Origin: Chryseobacterium sp. ISL-80 | GTDB taxonomy: Bacteria > Bacillota > Bacilli > Bacillales > Cytobacillaceae | Length of the DNA stretch: 48,520 nucleotides | Assembly (NCBI GenBank): GCA_018613055.1 | Contig: JAGGQZ010000007.1 | Span: 1-48,520, forward strand | Reading direction: 5' to 3' | Shown: positions 32,293-40,901 of the stretch, piece by piece | Layout of the letters: the number at the start of each line of letters is the position of its first letter | How positions within the stretch are numbered: position 1 is the stretch's first letter | Made by a program: the position numbers and the translations under genes | The notes under the pieces: generated by a model | What the model was told of the DNA's origin: nothing | What the model saw: only the letters and a program-made list of their open reading frames with translations | Databases searched by the model: none

Positions 32293-34584
32293 TTATTTCA
32301 ATTTTACAGATAGCTCGCCTTCAGCAGGGATTGTTACGTTCTCGCCGTATAGTTTCATGGCGAGTTCTGGTCCTTGCTGTGTAAGGACGACGTTTTCCTG
32401 GTTCACTTCTACCTTGATGTAGTGGTCGCGGTAGATGATGTTGAAGCTGTATTGATCCCAGGCTTTCGGGATGAATGGTGCGAATGACAGTGTGCCTTCC
32501 GCTGTGCGCATGCCTGCGAAGCCCTGGACGATTGCCAGCCATGCACCTGTCATGCTTGTGATATGCAGGCCGTCTTCTGTATCGTTATTGTAGTTATCCA
32601 GGTCAAGGCGCGCCGTACGGTTGTACATTTCGTACGCCTTTTCTTCCATGCCAAGTTCTGCAGCAAGGACTGCGTGGATACTTGGAGACAATGAAGACTC
32701 GTGAACGGTCATTGGCTCATAGAATTCAAAGTTACGGCGCTTTTCTTCCTCTGTGAATTCATGGTTGAAGAAGTATAGTCCCTGGAGGACATCTGCCTGC
32801 TTGATGAAGCAGCTGCGCAGAATTTTATCCCATGACCAGTTCTGGTTGATTGGGCGATCTTTAGCAGCAAGCTCATCCACTGTCATCAAATCTTTATCAA
32901 GGAATGTATCGTGCTGGACGAATACACCTTTTTCTTCATCGTACGGGAAGTACATTTTTTCGATGATGTCCTGCCATTTTGCCAGCTCTTCGTCCGTGAA
33001 CTCTAGGCCTGCGAGACGCGCCTCGTGACCGTTCTGCTTAAGGAATTCAATGACTTCGAGCGTGTAGCGCAATGTCCAGACAGCGATACGGTTTGTGTAC
33101 CAGTTGTTGTTGACATTGTTTTCGTATTCATTCGGTCCGGTAACGCCATGCATCATGTAGACGTTCTTGGACTTGTTAAAGTGGACGCGGTCTGCCCAGA
33201 AACGGGAGATGCCGGCGAGCACATCGATTCCATATTCCTGGAGATAATCTTTATCTCCTGTGTAGTTCACATAGTTATAGATTGCGTAGGCGATTGCGCC
33301 GTTTCGGTGGATTTCCTCGAACGTGATTTCCCATTCGTTATGACTCTCTACGCCTGTAAAAGTAACCATTGGGTATAGCGCACCCTTCAGTCCCTGCTGC
33401 TTTGCGTTATGATAGGCGCCGTCAAGCTGGTTGTGGCGGTAGATTAGCAGGTTGCGCGCAACCTCTGACTCTGCGGTAGAAAGATAGAGCGGGATTGCGT
33501 AAGCCTCTGTATCCCAGTAAGTCGCACCGCCGTATTTTTCACCTGTGAAGCCTTTAGGGCCGATGTTCAAGCGTGAATCTTCACCATAATAGGTCGAGAA
33601 TAGCTGGAACAGATTGAAACGGATTCCCTGCTGTGCCTCGTCATCGCCTGCGATTTCAACATCAGCGATTTCCCAGCGGCTCAGCCAGCCATTCCGATGC
33701 TCTTCCAAAAGCTGATCAAAGCCTTTTTCAACAGAACGATCAAGCACTTCACGGCCTTTTGAAACCAGTTCGCCTTCTTCATAGTCACGGTCCGTTGTGA
33801 CAGCGACATATTTGTAAAGGGTTACTGTTTGTCCCTGTTCAGCTTTTACTTCGATAACATTTTCCACGTATTCTTCTTTTTCATTGACTTCAAGCTTGGC
33901 CACTTCACCTTCGACAACCGTTTGCATAGTGGTTGCCACCTGGAAAATCGGTGTCCCGAATGGATTGTCTTTCGTCTTCATCACAAGGCTGCCGCGATAG
34001 TCTGCAGCATCCCTGCTGATCTCATACCAAAAGTCCTCTTCATAGTTGGAGTCTTCATTGCGGACGTCTCCATCAAGATAAGGAACAAAGGTAACGTTTC
34101 CATTATAGTTCTTGGCAGTGACAGAGTAACGAATAGCGGCTAGCTCCTGATCAGCTACTGACAGGAAGCGAACAGCCTCTACTTCTGTTTCTTTGCCGTT
34201 TTGGCTGACGGTGAATTTACGTGTCAAGACACCATGCTGCATATCAAGCTCGCGATAGTAATCGCTTACTTCAGCATTGTGCAGATCCAATTCTTCCCCA
34301 TCAATAAGTACTTTGATTCCGATAAAGTTCGTGGAGTTGATGACCTTTCCAAAATAATTCGGATAGCCATTTTTCCACCAGCCTACACGTGTTTTGTCCG
34401 GGAACCACACCCCAGCAATATAAGAACCGCGATGGAAATCTCCTGAGTATGTTTCTTCAAAATTCCCGCGCATGCCCATATGTCCATTCCCAAGGCTCAT
34501 GATACTTTCAGCCAGGCGGAAATCTTCTTTATTCAAGTCCGTTTCGACGATCTTCCAGCTATCAATTCCAAATAGTCTTTTCAT
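32293..34584 (-). CDS. mdxK: GH65 maltose phosphorylase
   Basis: A 763-residue cytosolic enzyme splitting maltose with phosphate into glucose and beta-glucose 1-phosphate. N-terminal [22 protein letters not shown] and [15 protein letters not shown] match maltose phosphorylases. The general acid is Glu486 in [11 protein letters not shown], and ATYWDTEAY and a C-terminal [17 protein letters not shown] complete the (alpha/alpha)6 barrel. Kojibiose, nigerose or trehalose phosphorylase are family alternatives, but this N-terminal block and the pgcM neighbour favour maltose. AGGGAG precedes the ATG. A LacI/CcpA-type operator lies in the promoter. Confidence 0.9.
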   Translation of the reverse strand: MKRLFGIDSWKIVETDLNKEDFRLAESIMSLGNGHMGMRGNFEETYSGDFHRGSYIAGVWFPDKTRVGWWKNGYPNYFGKVINSTNFIGIKVLIDGEELDLHNAEVSDYYRELDMQHGVLTRKFTVSQNGKETEVEAVRFLSVADQELAAIRYSVTAKNYNGNVTFVPYLDGDVRNEDSNYEEDFWYEISRDAADYRGSLVMKTKDNPFGTPIFQVATTMQTVVEGEVAKLEVNEKEEYVENVIEVKAEQGQTVTLYKYVAVTTDRDYEEGELVSKGREVLDRSVEKGFDQLLEEHRNGWLSRWEIADVEIAGDDEAQQGIRFNLFQLFSTYYGEDSRLNIGPKGFTGEKYGGATYWDTEAYAIPLYLSTAESEVARNLLIYRHNQLDGAYHNAKQQGLKGALYPMVTFTGVESHNEWEITFEEIHRNGAIAYAIYNYVNYTGDKDYLQEYGIDVLAGISRFWADRVHFNKSKNVYMMHGVTGPNEYENNVNNNWYTNRIAVWTLRYTLEVIEFLKQNGHEARLAGLEFTDEELAKWQDIIEKMYFPYDEEKGVFVQHDTFLDKDLMTVDELAAKDRPINQNWSWDKILRSCFIKQADVLQGLYFFNHEFTEEEKRRNFEFYEPMTVHESSLSPSIHAVLAAELGMEEKAYEMYNRTARLDLDNYNNDTEDGLHITSMTGAWLAIVQGFAGMRTAEGTLSFAPFIPKAWDQYSFNIIYRDHYIKVEVNQENVVLTQQGPELAMKLYGENVTIPAEGELSVKLK

Positions 34585-34609
34585 AGCTTTATCTCCCTTT
34601 TAGAAGTTG

Positions 34610-34623
34610 TACAAACGTTTGCA
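34610..34623. promoter_or_regulatory. LacI/CcpA-type operator of the maltose phosphorylase gene
   Basis: On the minus strand TGCAAACGTTTGTA, with the palindromic core CAAACGTTTG, differs from the cre consensus at one fixed position. It sits directly downstream of the -10 box. Its first eight bases match the operator at 7298, so one regulator may control both maltose loci. Confidence 0.7.
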
Positions 34624-34625
34624 CT

Positions 34626-34631
34626 ATTATA
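34626..34631 (-). promoter_or_regulatory. Consensus -10 box for the GH65 gene
   Basis: TATAAT on the minus strand is three bases upstream of the operator. A good -35 hexamer is not seen (TATCAT at 18 bp is weak). Confidence 0.5.
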
Positions 34632-34816
34632 TCATGAATTCCCGTAAAAATGATAAAACCAAAGGTGATATTTTTGTGTCATCCTGAACTCATTATTATT
34701 TTACTATTATAATCACCACAAAAATTTAATTTTCCTATTTTGTTAGTACATATGTTATAAATTTTCAGAAATTTTATATAATCTAAAAGAACTAATTAGA
34801 AAGGAGGAAAACAGTT

Positions 34817-35185
34817 ATGAGTATACGGTTTTTCAAGGTCGCTGCGGTCTATTTTGTTATTGCCATTATTCTAGGAATTGTTATGGGGATCGTGCATGAT
34901 TTCACCCTGTCCTCGGTCCATGCGCACTTAAACTTGTTAGGCTGGGTCTCAATGGCACTGTTCGGGACGATTTATTATCTATTTCCAGACGCCGGTAATA
35001 GCAAGCTTGCCTCAACACACTTCTGGATCCATAACATTGGAGTTCCTGTCATGCAGGGCGGGATTACATTATCGATGTTGGTAGGGGGAGTCATTTTTAC
35101 CGTCTTTGCCATCGTGGGATCATTAGTCGTCGTCATTGGTGGCATTCTCTTTCTTGTGAATGTGTTCAAATATGTTGATGCGTAA
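34817..35185 (+). CDS. Small heme-copper-oxidase-subunit-I-like membrane protein
   Basis: A 122-residue protein with four predicted helices. The segment VHAHLNLLGWVSMALFGTIYYLFP (34-57) resembles the heme-ligand region in the N-terminal part of cytochrome oxidase/NorB subunit I and NnrS-like proteins; further histidines are His27, His68 and His72. It is far too short to be an oxidase subunit I (12 helices), and no truncation is evident: it has AAAGGAGG before the ATG and a terminator just after. Heme binding, and a link to nitrogen-oxide respiration, are inferences. Confidence 0.75.
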   Translation: MSIRFFKVAAVYFVIAIILGIVMGIVHDFTLSSVHAHLNLLGWVSMALFGTIYYLFPDAGNSKLASTHFWIHNIGVPVMQGGITLSMLVGGVIFTVFAIVGSLVVVIGGILFLVNVFKYVDA

Positions 35186-35193
35186 TTAAGATG

Positions 35194-35230
35194 AAAAAGT
35201 TCGCCTCCTCGAAGGCGAACTTTTTCTTTT
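35194..35230. terminator. Bidirectional terminator
   Basis: AAAAAGTTCGCC (35194-35205) pairs with GGCGAACTTTTT (35214-35225), with T runs in both directions. It serves the genes ending at 35185 and 35230. Confidence 0.92.
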
Positions 35231-36435
35231 TACACAAGCTCTTTCTGCTTCGTTTCTGTGCCCCAGAAAAATACGGCAGCGGCACCAATCAGGATCGCGA
35301 TACAGAAAATCGTGAAGATGGCTGTAATTGAAAGATTTTGCGCTGACAGATACGGGACCATCAGCGGTCCGACAATTCCGCCAATGCGGCCAAAGGATGC
35401 GGCCATTCCCGCTCCTGAACCGCGGATTGTCGTTGGGTATTGTTCTGGCGTGTAGGCGTACAATGCGCCCCAGGCACCAAGATTGAAAAATGACAGCAAA
35501 ATTCCAGCCGTGATCAGCAGTGCAAGCGAATCTGCCGTCCCAAAGAAGTAGGCGCTTAGGGCAGTTCCGATCAAATAAACAACCAGCACGAATTTCCTTC
35601 CCGCTTTTTCAATCAGCCATGCGGCGGTAAAATACCCTGGAAGCTGGGCGAGAGTCATGATCAAGACATATTGGAAGCTCTTGATCAATGTGAAGCCCTT
35701 CATGACCATCACGCTCGGCAGCCAGAGGAACATTCCATAATAAGAAAATACAACACTGAACCAGAGGATCCAGAGCATCGCCGTTCTCTTGAAATGTTCC
35801 TTTGACCAGACCTCTGCGATGCTCTCCCTCATCGTCAGCCGTTCTTTCTTGGCAACCGCCAGGAATCTTGGTGAATCAGGCAGGTTGATGCGAAGATACA
35901 GCGCATACAATGCCGGCAATGCACTTAGGATCAACGCCATTTGCCAGCCGAACTTCGGAATGATGAAGTAGGAAATCAAAGCAGCAACAAGCCAGCCTGC
36001 AGCCCAAAAGCTTTCGAGCAGGACAACGACGCGTCCGCGTTTTTCTGCTGGAACACTCTCCGCAACAAGTGTGGATGCAACCGGCAATTCGCCTCCAAGT
36101 CCCATCCCGATAAAAAACCTCAATAGTAAAAAGAATGACAGGGTCGTTGCCATTGCAGATATTCCGCTTCCGGCAGAGAAAAGCAATAATGTAATGATAA
36201 AGACATTTTTCCGGCCGATCCGGTCAGCGAGCAATCCAAATATGAAGGCACCGACAGCCATTCCAATCGAGTTTACACTGCCGATCCACCCCATCTCCTT
36301 GCCTGTCAATCCCCAATCCACCTGCAGGGCAGCGATGACAAAGGACAGGATCCCTACATCCATTGCATCAAACATCCAGCCTAGTCCGGCAATCCCTAAC
36401 AGTTTCTTTTCTGAAATCTCCTGTGACTTTTTCAT
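35230..36435 (-). CDS. naiP: MFS transporter, niacin permease NaiP-like
   Basis: A 401-residue sugar-porter-like MFS protein with 12 helices. Motifs seen are GLGWMFDAMDVGILSFV (helix one), GLLADRIGRKNVF (loop 2-3 motif), GMGLGGELPVASTLVAESVPAEKRGR and PEQYPTTIRGSGAGMAASFGR. This pattern matches B. subtilis YceI/NaiP, a nicotinate importer, and related aromatic-acid porters. ATG 36435 follows CAGGAGGG; a TTG/ATG region six codons upstream is the alternative. A palindrome in the promoter (36521-36549) could bind the niacin repressor NiaR. The substrate is inferred. Confidence 0.78.
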   Translation of the reverse strand: MKKSQEISEKKLLGIAGLGWMFDAMDVGILSFVIAALQVDWGLTGKEMGWIGSVNSIGMAVGAFIFGLLADRIGRKNVFIITLLLFSAGSGISAMATTLSFFLLLRFFIGMGLGGELPVASTLVAESVPAEKRGRVVVLLESFWAAGWLVAALISYFIIPKFGWQMALILSALPALYALYLRINLPDSPRFLAVAKKERLTMRESIAEVWSKEHFKRTAMLWILWFSVVFSYYGMFLWLPSVMVMKGFTLIKSFQYVLIMTLAQLPGYFTAAWLIEKAGRKFVLVVYLIGTALSAYFFGTADSLALLITAGILLSFFNLGAWGALYAYTPEQYPTTIRGSGAGMAASFGRIGGIVGPLMVPYLSAQNLSITAIFTIFCIAILIGAAAVFFWGTETKQKELV

Positions 36436-36520
36436 AAAACCCTCCTGCAACACTGGCGAGATACAAATAGTTTCCCTAAAATGGGTTGTTTTAACATAAT
36501 ATTGTGCTGCTTCTCTATAT

Positions 36521-36549
36521 TATCATGTGTCTTTACACTAGTCATGATA
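36521..36549. promoter_or_regulatory. Inverted repeat in the naiP promoter, candidate NiaR operator
   Basis: TATCATG (36521-36527) and CATGATA (36543-36549) flank an inner dyad, GTGT-CTTT-ACAC (36527-36538). It lies between likely -35 (ATGACT) and -10 (TAATAT) elements on the minus strand. I associate GTGT/ACAC dyads with niacin repressors; this is unchecked. Confidence 0.45.
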
Positions 36550-36637
36550 TAAATTTACAGGTTCTGTCCCCGTAAATAATTTCAAAGAATTAGCAAACAT
36601 TATAGCTATATACTTTGTAAAAGCTGGAGTGTTGGAT

Positions 36638-37471
36638 ATGAAAAAAAACAAACTCGCAACAAAGAACACTCTTCCCTTTCTGCTCCTGGCTGTCATTCAT
36701 GTCTTTCTTTTTTTCATATTCACGAAAAGAGGCCGCCAAAAGAATATATGGACCCTGCTGCTCTCCAATATCGGTATGGCCTATCTATTCGAGTACCCGG
36801 TCCTTAATTTGTTCAAAGGGTATTCATATAAACCAAAAATCCTTAAAAAAAAGGCCCATGATCAAATTCTTGGAGCGATTTTATCGCAGGGATTTTATGT
36901 TCCCATCACAGCTACCCTCCTTACTTTGTACCGGAAAAATGGATACTGGAAGCTCGGCAGCACATTGATCTATTATGGGATCGAACGGTATTTCCTGCGT
37001 TTAAAAATCTATAAAGCCTACTGGTGGAAGCCTTCCTATACAGTATTCTTTATGAATATTTATTTTTATATCAGCGATCGGTTTTACAAAGCGCTGAATG
37101 CAGAAAAAAAGTGGGCACTGGTGATTGCCCAATATCTCTCAACTGAAGTCATCTGTGTTACATTGCTCTATATTTCGGCGGTCGGCAGGAAAGTCCGTTT
37201 TGGGCGGGGAATCTACCACTCATGGCGCGAGCATTTTATCATCGCTCCGCTCTATAGTCTGGTCCGGGCAGTTTTCTTTGTCATCAACTCTTCAAGGCAG
37301 GGGATCCTCCCACGGCTGACCATGTTCTTGGGATTGACGGGTATGGATTGGATTCTGGAGAGGACCGGCCTGTTGAAAATGCGATTGAACAAGCTCTGGA
37401 ATATCTCATTCAATGCGGTGATGGTCCTGCTATCAAGGTTTCTTTACATAAAAATCCGCCAAAAACAGTGA
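36638..37471 (+). CDS. Polytopic membrane protein, unknown function
   Basis: I do not recognise this family. The 277-residue basic protein has about six or seven hydrophobic segments rich in Tyr, Phe and Lys (for example LPFLLLAVIHVFLFFIF, TVFFMNIYFYIS and VICVTLLYISAVG). ATG 36638 has GGAG nine bases upstream; GTG and TTG codons just before it lie in or next to that site. It is isolated between a promoter region and a weak hairpin, with no operon partner. Confidence 0.65.
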   Translation: MKKNKLATKNTLPFLLLAVIHVFLFFIFTKRGRQKNIWTLLLSNIGMAYLFEYPVLNLFKGYSYKPKILKKKAHDQILGAILSQGFYVPITATLLTLYRKNGYWKLGSTLIYYGIERYFLRLKIYKAYWWKPSYTVFFMNIYFYISDRFYKALNAEKKWALVIAQYLSTEVICVTLLYISAVGRKVRFGRGIYHSWREHFIIAPLYSLVRAVFFVINSSRQGILPRLTMFLGLTGMDWILERTGLLKMRLNKLWNISFNAVMVLLSRFLYIKIRQKQ

Positions 37472-37472
37472 A

Positions 37473-37498
37473 ATCCCCCTCTGCATAGCAAAGGGGAT
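37473..37498. terminator. Weak hairpin between convergent genes
   Basis: ATCCCC (37473-37478) pairs with GGGGAT (37493-37498). No T tract follows on either strand, so termination is uncertain. Confidence 0.35.
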
Positions 37499-37505
37499 GT
37501 TGGTG

Positions 37506-39740
37506 TTACGCTAATTGGTCAAGGACGACCGTTACCTTGAACAGGTCTCCGTCGACTTCGATGTCAAGCGAGCCTTCGTGCAGGTCGACAATCGATTTGG
37601 CGATCGCCAGCCCCAGCCCTGAACCATCTGTATGGCGCGACTGGTCACCGCGTTTGAAGCGCTCGAACAGTTCATCCAGGTCCTCGCCCAGCTCGTATTT
37701 GGTGATATTTTTAAAAGTGAGCACCACCTGGTTTTGCTCTTCTTTTACCGAAATATAGACCCTCGTATTCTCCAGCGCATACTTCAGGATATTGCCGATC
37801 AGGTTATCGAACACCCTCCAGAGCTTTTGCCCGTCAACAAAGGCATAAACTGGATGATCCGGCTGGGAAACCCGCAGCTGCAAGGACGACTGGCTCAGTG
37901 CTTCATTATGCTCGGCCAATGCCTGCTGCAGCAGCTGATTGAGGTCGACCTTTTCCTTGTGAAGTTCAATATTGCCGCTCGCCATTTTCGTTGCCTCGAA
38001 CAGGTCATCGATCAGCACTTTCAGCCTCTTCGATTTACGGTCCAGGATTTCAAGATAAGACTCACGGTCCTCTGGTGCCAGGTCAGGCGTTTTAAGGAGC
38101 TCTGTATACGTTATGATCGAAGTCAGCGGAGTCCTGAGGTCATGGCTAACATTCGTGATCAATTCCGTTTTTAGTCGCTCGCTTTTTGCCTGTTCCTTGT
38201 TGGACATGTTCACCGCTGTCCTCAGGTCATTGATATTAGCCGCATGCCTGGCGATTGCCGACTTTCCTTTCACCGGTATATCCGCGCCTAAATTGCCTGC
38301 AGCCAGTTCTTCTGTATGCTTCATTACTTTATTCAGATAGCCAGCTTTCCTCATGATGAAGATGAAAATCGGAAGACTGATAACACCAATAATGAAAGCA
38401 ATGACGATTACATCCCCTCCGCCTGCTGCAACGGCTGCAACAAACAGCATGCCCATCATAAACGCGATCCCAAGGATAACAAGCAGCTGGAATCCGATGC
38501 TCTTGATTAAAAATGCATTTAGAATGGAGTGATAGCTTTTTACTAAAAGGCTGTTACTCAGATCCTCTTTCAGCTTTGGCCAATCATTGCGGTACTCTGA
38601 AAGGAACCTCAGCTGAATCCACCCGAATGCCAGCAATGAAGCTGCAGCAACCAGGCTGACGATCAGCTCGGTTAGGGTAGCGAAGACGTTTGAATGATAA
38701 TAAACAAATTGTTCACTAATCAGCGTCATAGAAAGCAGCAGGAAAAACCCTGTTATTAAAAGCAAAACTGCTCTTACATCCAGCGGGATTCTCCTATAGA
38801 AGGGCTTCCACTGGTCGAATGTGCCAAAAACGGTTGCCGGTTTCCGTTTTGCCAGGAAATAGCTCGCAATCAGGGCTGCGATACTCGCTAAAAGATAACC
38901 GAAAAATAGTTTTTGTCCTTTCTGGTAGTCTTGATAATTCATGATAGCGGTATTATTTTCTGATGCGTGCTTAGAAAGCCCGATTTGTCCGGTCATATCC
39001 CGGTCTTTTTGATTCTCAAGAATTGCTTCAGCCACTTCATTAAAGGGCAGGAAGTTCTCATTATAACCACTGAACATATAGTTTTTCTGCAAACCCTCGT
39101 AATCCAGTACATAATACATATCTTTTTTGTTCAAATAATCAGATGCTGATTCACCCTTCGAAACATTAAGGTTCGTATAGACTTCTCCTGTTTCATTGTC
39201 TTTTAGGTGATATTTGAATGCATCCCCTAAATTGTTGAATTCACGGCGATAACTTTGAAGCTCCTTGTAAAATTCATCAATTTTCTTCTCTTTTTCTTTC
39301 ACGATTTTAGCGCGGACATATTCATCGCTGTTGAAGTTCTCTGTGATATCCGCAATCTTTTCGTCTCTTTCCTTCTTAAGAACCTCTTCAGCTGCCTTGT
39401 TTTCTGAATCGATGGCCGCCCGGATCTGGTCTTCATATTGCATTCCAATATTTGAAATTTGATCACTGAGATTGCCATATCTTGTACGATGTTCTTCAAT
39501 TTCCTCTTCTGAAACAGTGATCTGCTTCTTCATTTCTTCTTTTGGCATTTCATAAAGCTCGTAGACATTCAGCATGGCAATGAACTGATCCATTTGTGAG
39601 TTGAATTCTTCCGACTCAAAATAATCGCCATGCATGTACCTGCTGCCATTGGTCAGCACTGAAAACATCCCGCTCAAGCCAAATGCAATCAGAAGCACCC
39701 AGGCCACAAATAAATACTTACTTTTCGATTTTATATCCAA
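37506..39740 (-). CDS. Sensor histidine kinase with long extracellular coiled-coil sensor
   Basis: A 744-residue membrane kinase. A first helix (about 10-30) is followed by a sensor of ~245 residues with strong coiled-coil character (EEEIEEHRTRYGNLSDQI, KIVKEKEKKIDEFYKELQSYRREF). Five or so more helices follow (278-470), then a HAMP-like linker, HisKA with NVSHDLRTPLTS (His533), and HATPase_c with N-box DNLIGNILKYA (about 645-655) and G-box DGSGLGLAIAKS. It overlaps the response regulator gene by 23 bp, so they form one unit. The signal is unknown; the sensor is unusual in placing several helices after the outside domain. Confidence 0.9.
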   Translation of the reverse strand: MDIKSKSKYLFVAWVLLIAFGLSGMFSVLTNGSRYMHGDYFESEEFNSQMDQFIAMLNVYELYEMPKEEMKKQITVSEEEIEEHRTRYGNLSDQISNIGMQYEDQIRAAIDSENKAAEEVLKKERDEKIADITENFNSDEYVRAKIVKEKEKKIDEFYKELQSYRREFNNLGDAFKYHLKDNETGEVYTNLNVSKGESASDYLNKKDMYYVLDYEGLQKNYMFSGYNENFLPFNEVAEAILENQKDRDMTGQIGLSKHASENNTAIMNYQDYQKGQKLFFGYLLASIAALIASYFLAKRKPATVFGTFDQWKPFYRRIPLDVRAVLLLITGFFLLLSMTLISEQFVYYHSNVFATLTELIVSLVAAASLLAFGWIQLRFLSEYRNDWPKLKEDLSNSLLVKSYHSILNAFLIKSIGFQLLVILGIAFMMGMLFVAAVAAGGGDVIVIAFIIGVISLPIFIFIMRKAGYLNKVMKHTEELAAGNLGADIPVKGKSAIARHAANINDLRTAVNMSNKEQAKSERLKTELITNVSHDLRTPLTSIITYTELLKTPDLAPEDRESYLEILDRKSKRLKVLIDDLFEATKMASGNIELHKEKVDLNQLLQQALAEHNEALSQSSLQLRVSQPDHPVYAFVDGQKLWRVFDNLIGNILKYALENTRVYISVKEEQNQVVLTFKNITKYELGEDLDELFERFKRGDQSRHTDGSGLGLAIAKSIVDLHEGSLDIEVDGDLFKVTVVLDQLA

Positions 39741-40410
39741 TCCCCCACACCACCTTCAAAAATCTTGGATTCTTCGGATCGATCTCTATTTTTTCGCGGA
39801 TCTTGCGGATATGGACGGCCACTGTGTTTTCGGCATTGTAGCTCGGCTCCTTCCATACACGCTCATAAATGTCATTAATGGAGAACACTCTGCCAGCATT
39901 CGTCATCAGCAATTCGAGGATCTTGTACTCGATTGGCGTCAGTTTTACTTGTTCGCCATGGCCGGTGACCTCCTTCGAGGACTGGTCAAGTGTCAGGCCA
40001 TTCAGGTCAATCACCTTCGTCTTCCCTTCGTATGTACCGAGGGTGACATACCTCCTGAGCTGCGACTTCACCCTGGCGATGAGTTCCAGCGGATTGAACG
40101 GCTTCGTTACATAATCATCGGCACCGACCTGAAGCCCAAGAATTTTGTCCGTATCCTCCGCTTTAGCGCTCAAAATGATGATCGGGATATTCTTGTCTTC
40201 CCGAATTCGGAACGTCGTCGTAATCCCGTCCTGACGGGGCATCATCACATCGAGCAGGATCAAATGGACCGGCTGCTCGTTCAGCTTCTCGATCGCCTCG
40301 ATGCCATCCGCCGCCTTGATGACCTTGATACCTTCGTTCTTTAAATAAATCTCAATCGCATCCCGGATCTCTTTCTCATCATCCACGACAAGCACATTGT
40401 ATTGTTCCAA
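39718..40410 (-). CDS. OmpR-family response regulator
   Basis: A 230-residue regulator. Receiver domain VLVVDDEKEIRD with phosphoacceptor Asp54 in LILLDVMMP, switch residues in IIILSAKAED and Lys in VTKPF; C-terminal winged helix with LTPIEYKILELLMTNAGRVFS and TVAVHIRKIREKI. It pairs with the overlapping kinase gene. The start is TTG 40410, preceded by GAAGGGGG; no ATG is near. CTTAA boxes upstream may be its own binding sites. Confidence 0.92.
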   Translation of the reverse strand: MEQYNVLVVDDEKEIRDAIEIYLKNEGIKVIKAADGIEAIEKLNEQPVHLILLDVMMPRQDGITTTFRIREDKNIPIIILSAKAEDTDKILGLQVGADDYVTKPFNPLELIARVKSQLRRYVTLGTYEGKTKVIDLNGLTLDQSSKEVTGHGEQVKLTPIEYKILELLMTNAGRVFSINDIYERVWKEPSYNAENTVAVHIRKIREKIEIDPKNPRFLKVVWGIGYKIEK

Positions 40411-40469
40411 GTTTGAAAACCCCCTTCCCTAACAGGCAAGCTTTGATATTGTCTATTCTAGGCAGTGAA

Positions 40470-40510
40470 CCTTAATATTCACTGAGCATAAATCTTAAGA
40501 TTTTCTTAAT
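40470..40510. promoter_or_regulatory. Phased CTTAA boxes upstream of the two-component genes
   Basis: CCTTAAT (40470), TCTTAAG (40493) and TCTTAAT (40504) are spaced 23 and 11 bp, close to helical turns, as expected for an OmpR-type regulator binding tandem half sites. Confidence 0.4.
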
Positions 40511-40687
40511 AATGGTAAAAGTGGTGTGTGAATCTATTATATATTTTTATGAAGGTTGAGAGGAAAGGTAATTTTGGAGGTGATTTTTATAAAAAATGAA
40601 GCTTTTCTGCAGAGGAAATCGGCTCAACTTCCCGGATATTGAGCCGATTGGGTGAGTTTCATGCCTGTGATTTACTCTTGAATCTTT

Positions 40688-40830
40688 TTATTGGCGGTTT
40701 TCACAATTATATTGGCGATTTTTGAGTTTTATTGGCGAAAAAATTATTTTATTGGCGATTTCACCCTACTTATTGGCGAAAATCAAATTTTATTGGCGAA
40801 CTGGAAATTCCAGGTGTTTTTTTCCAGTTC
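40688..40830 (-). repeat. Array A2: inverted copy of array A1
   Basis: ATTGGCGA (complement TCGCCAAT) starts at 40690, 40711, 40731, 40751, 40772 and 40792 (steps 21, 20, 20, 21, 20). The 40690 copy ends in G. The end near the HAD gene is a perfect 10-bp inverted repeat, GAACTGGAAA/TTTCCAGTTC (40798-40807 and 40821-40830). Read on the minus strand, hairpin, first spacer (ATTTGATT against TTTTGATT) and six keywords match A1; later spacers have diverged. Confidence 0.87.
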
Positions 40831-40901
40831 AGGCTCGGTGCTTGAAAAGCCATTTTCAGCTTAGCCCAGGTACTTTCGCAAGGCTGTAAAAATTCACCCG
40901 G

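Larger units (their letters stand above)
40411..40901. other. Intergenic region holding boxes, a hairpin and array A2
   Basis: 491 bp between the response regulator start and the end of the leftward HAD gene. It contains the CTTAA boxes, an 11-bp perfect stem AATCGGCTCAA/TTGAGCCGATT (40617-40649) without a T tract, and array A2. A 19-codon frame, ATG 40596 to 40655, has GGAGGTG 13 bases upstream, but it encloses the hairpin and matches nothing known; I do not call it a gene. Confidence 0.5.

Noticed and set aside
40596-40655. Small protein gene of 19 codons
   Set aside because: The Shine-Dalgarno spacing (13 bases) is too long and the frame encloses an 11-bp hairpin. It is kept only as a low-interest observation.
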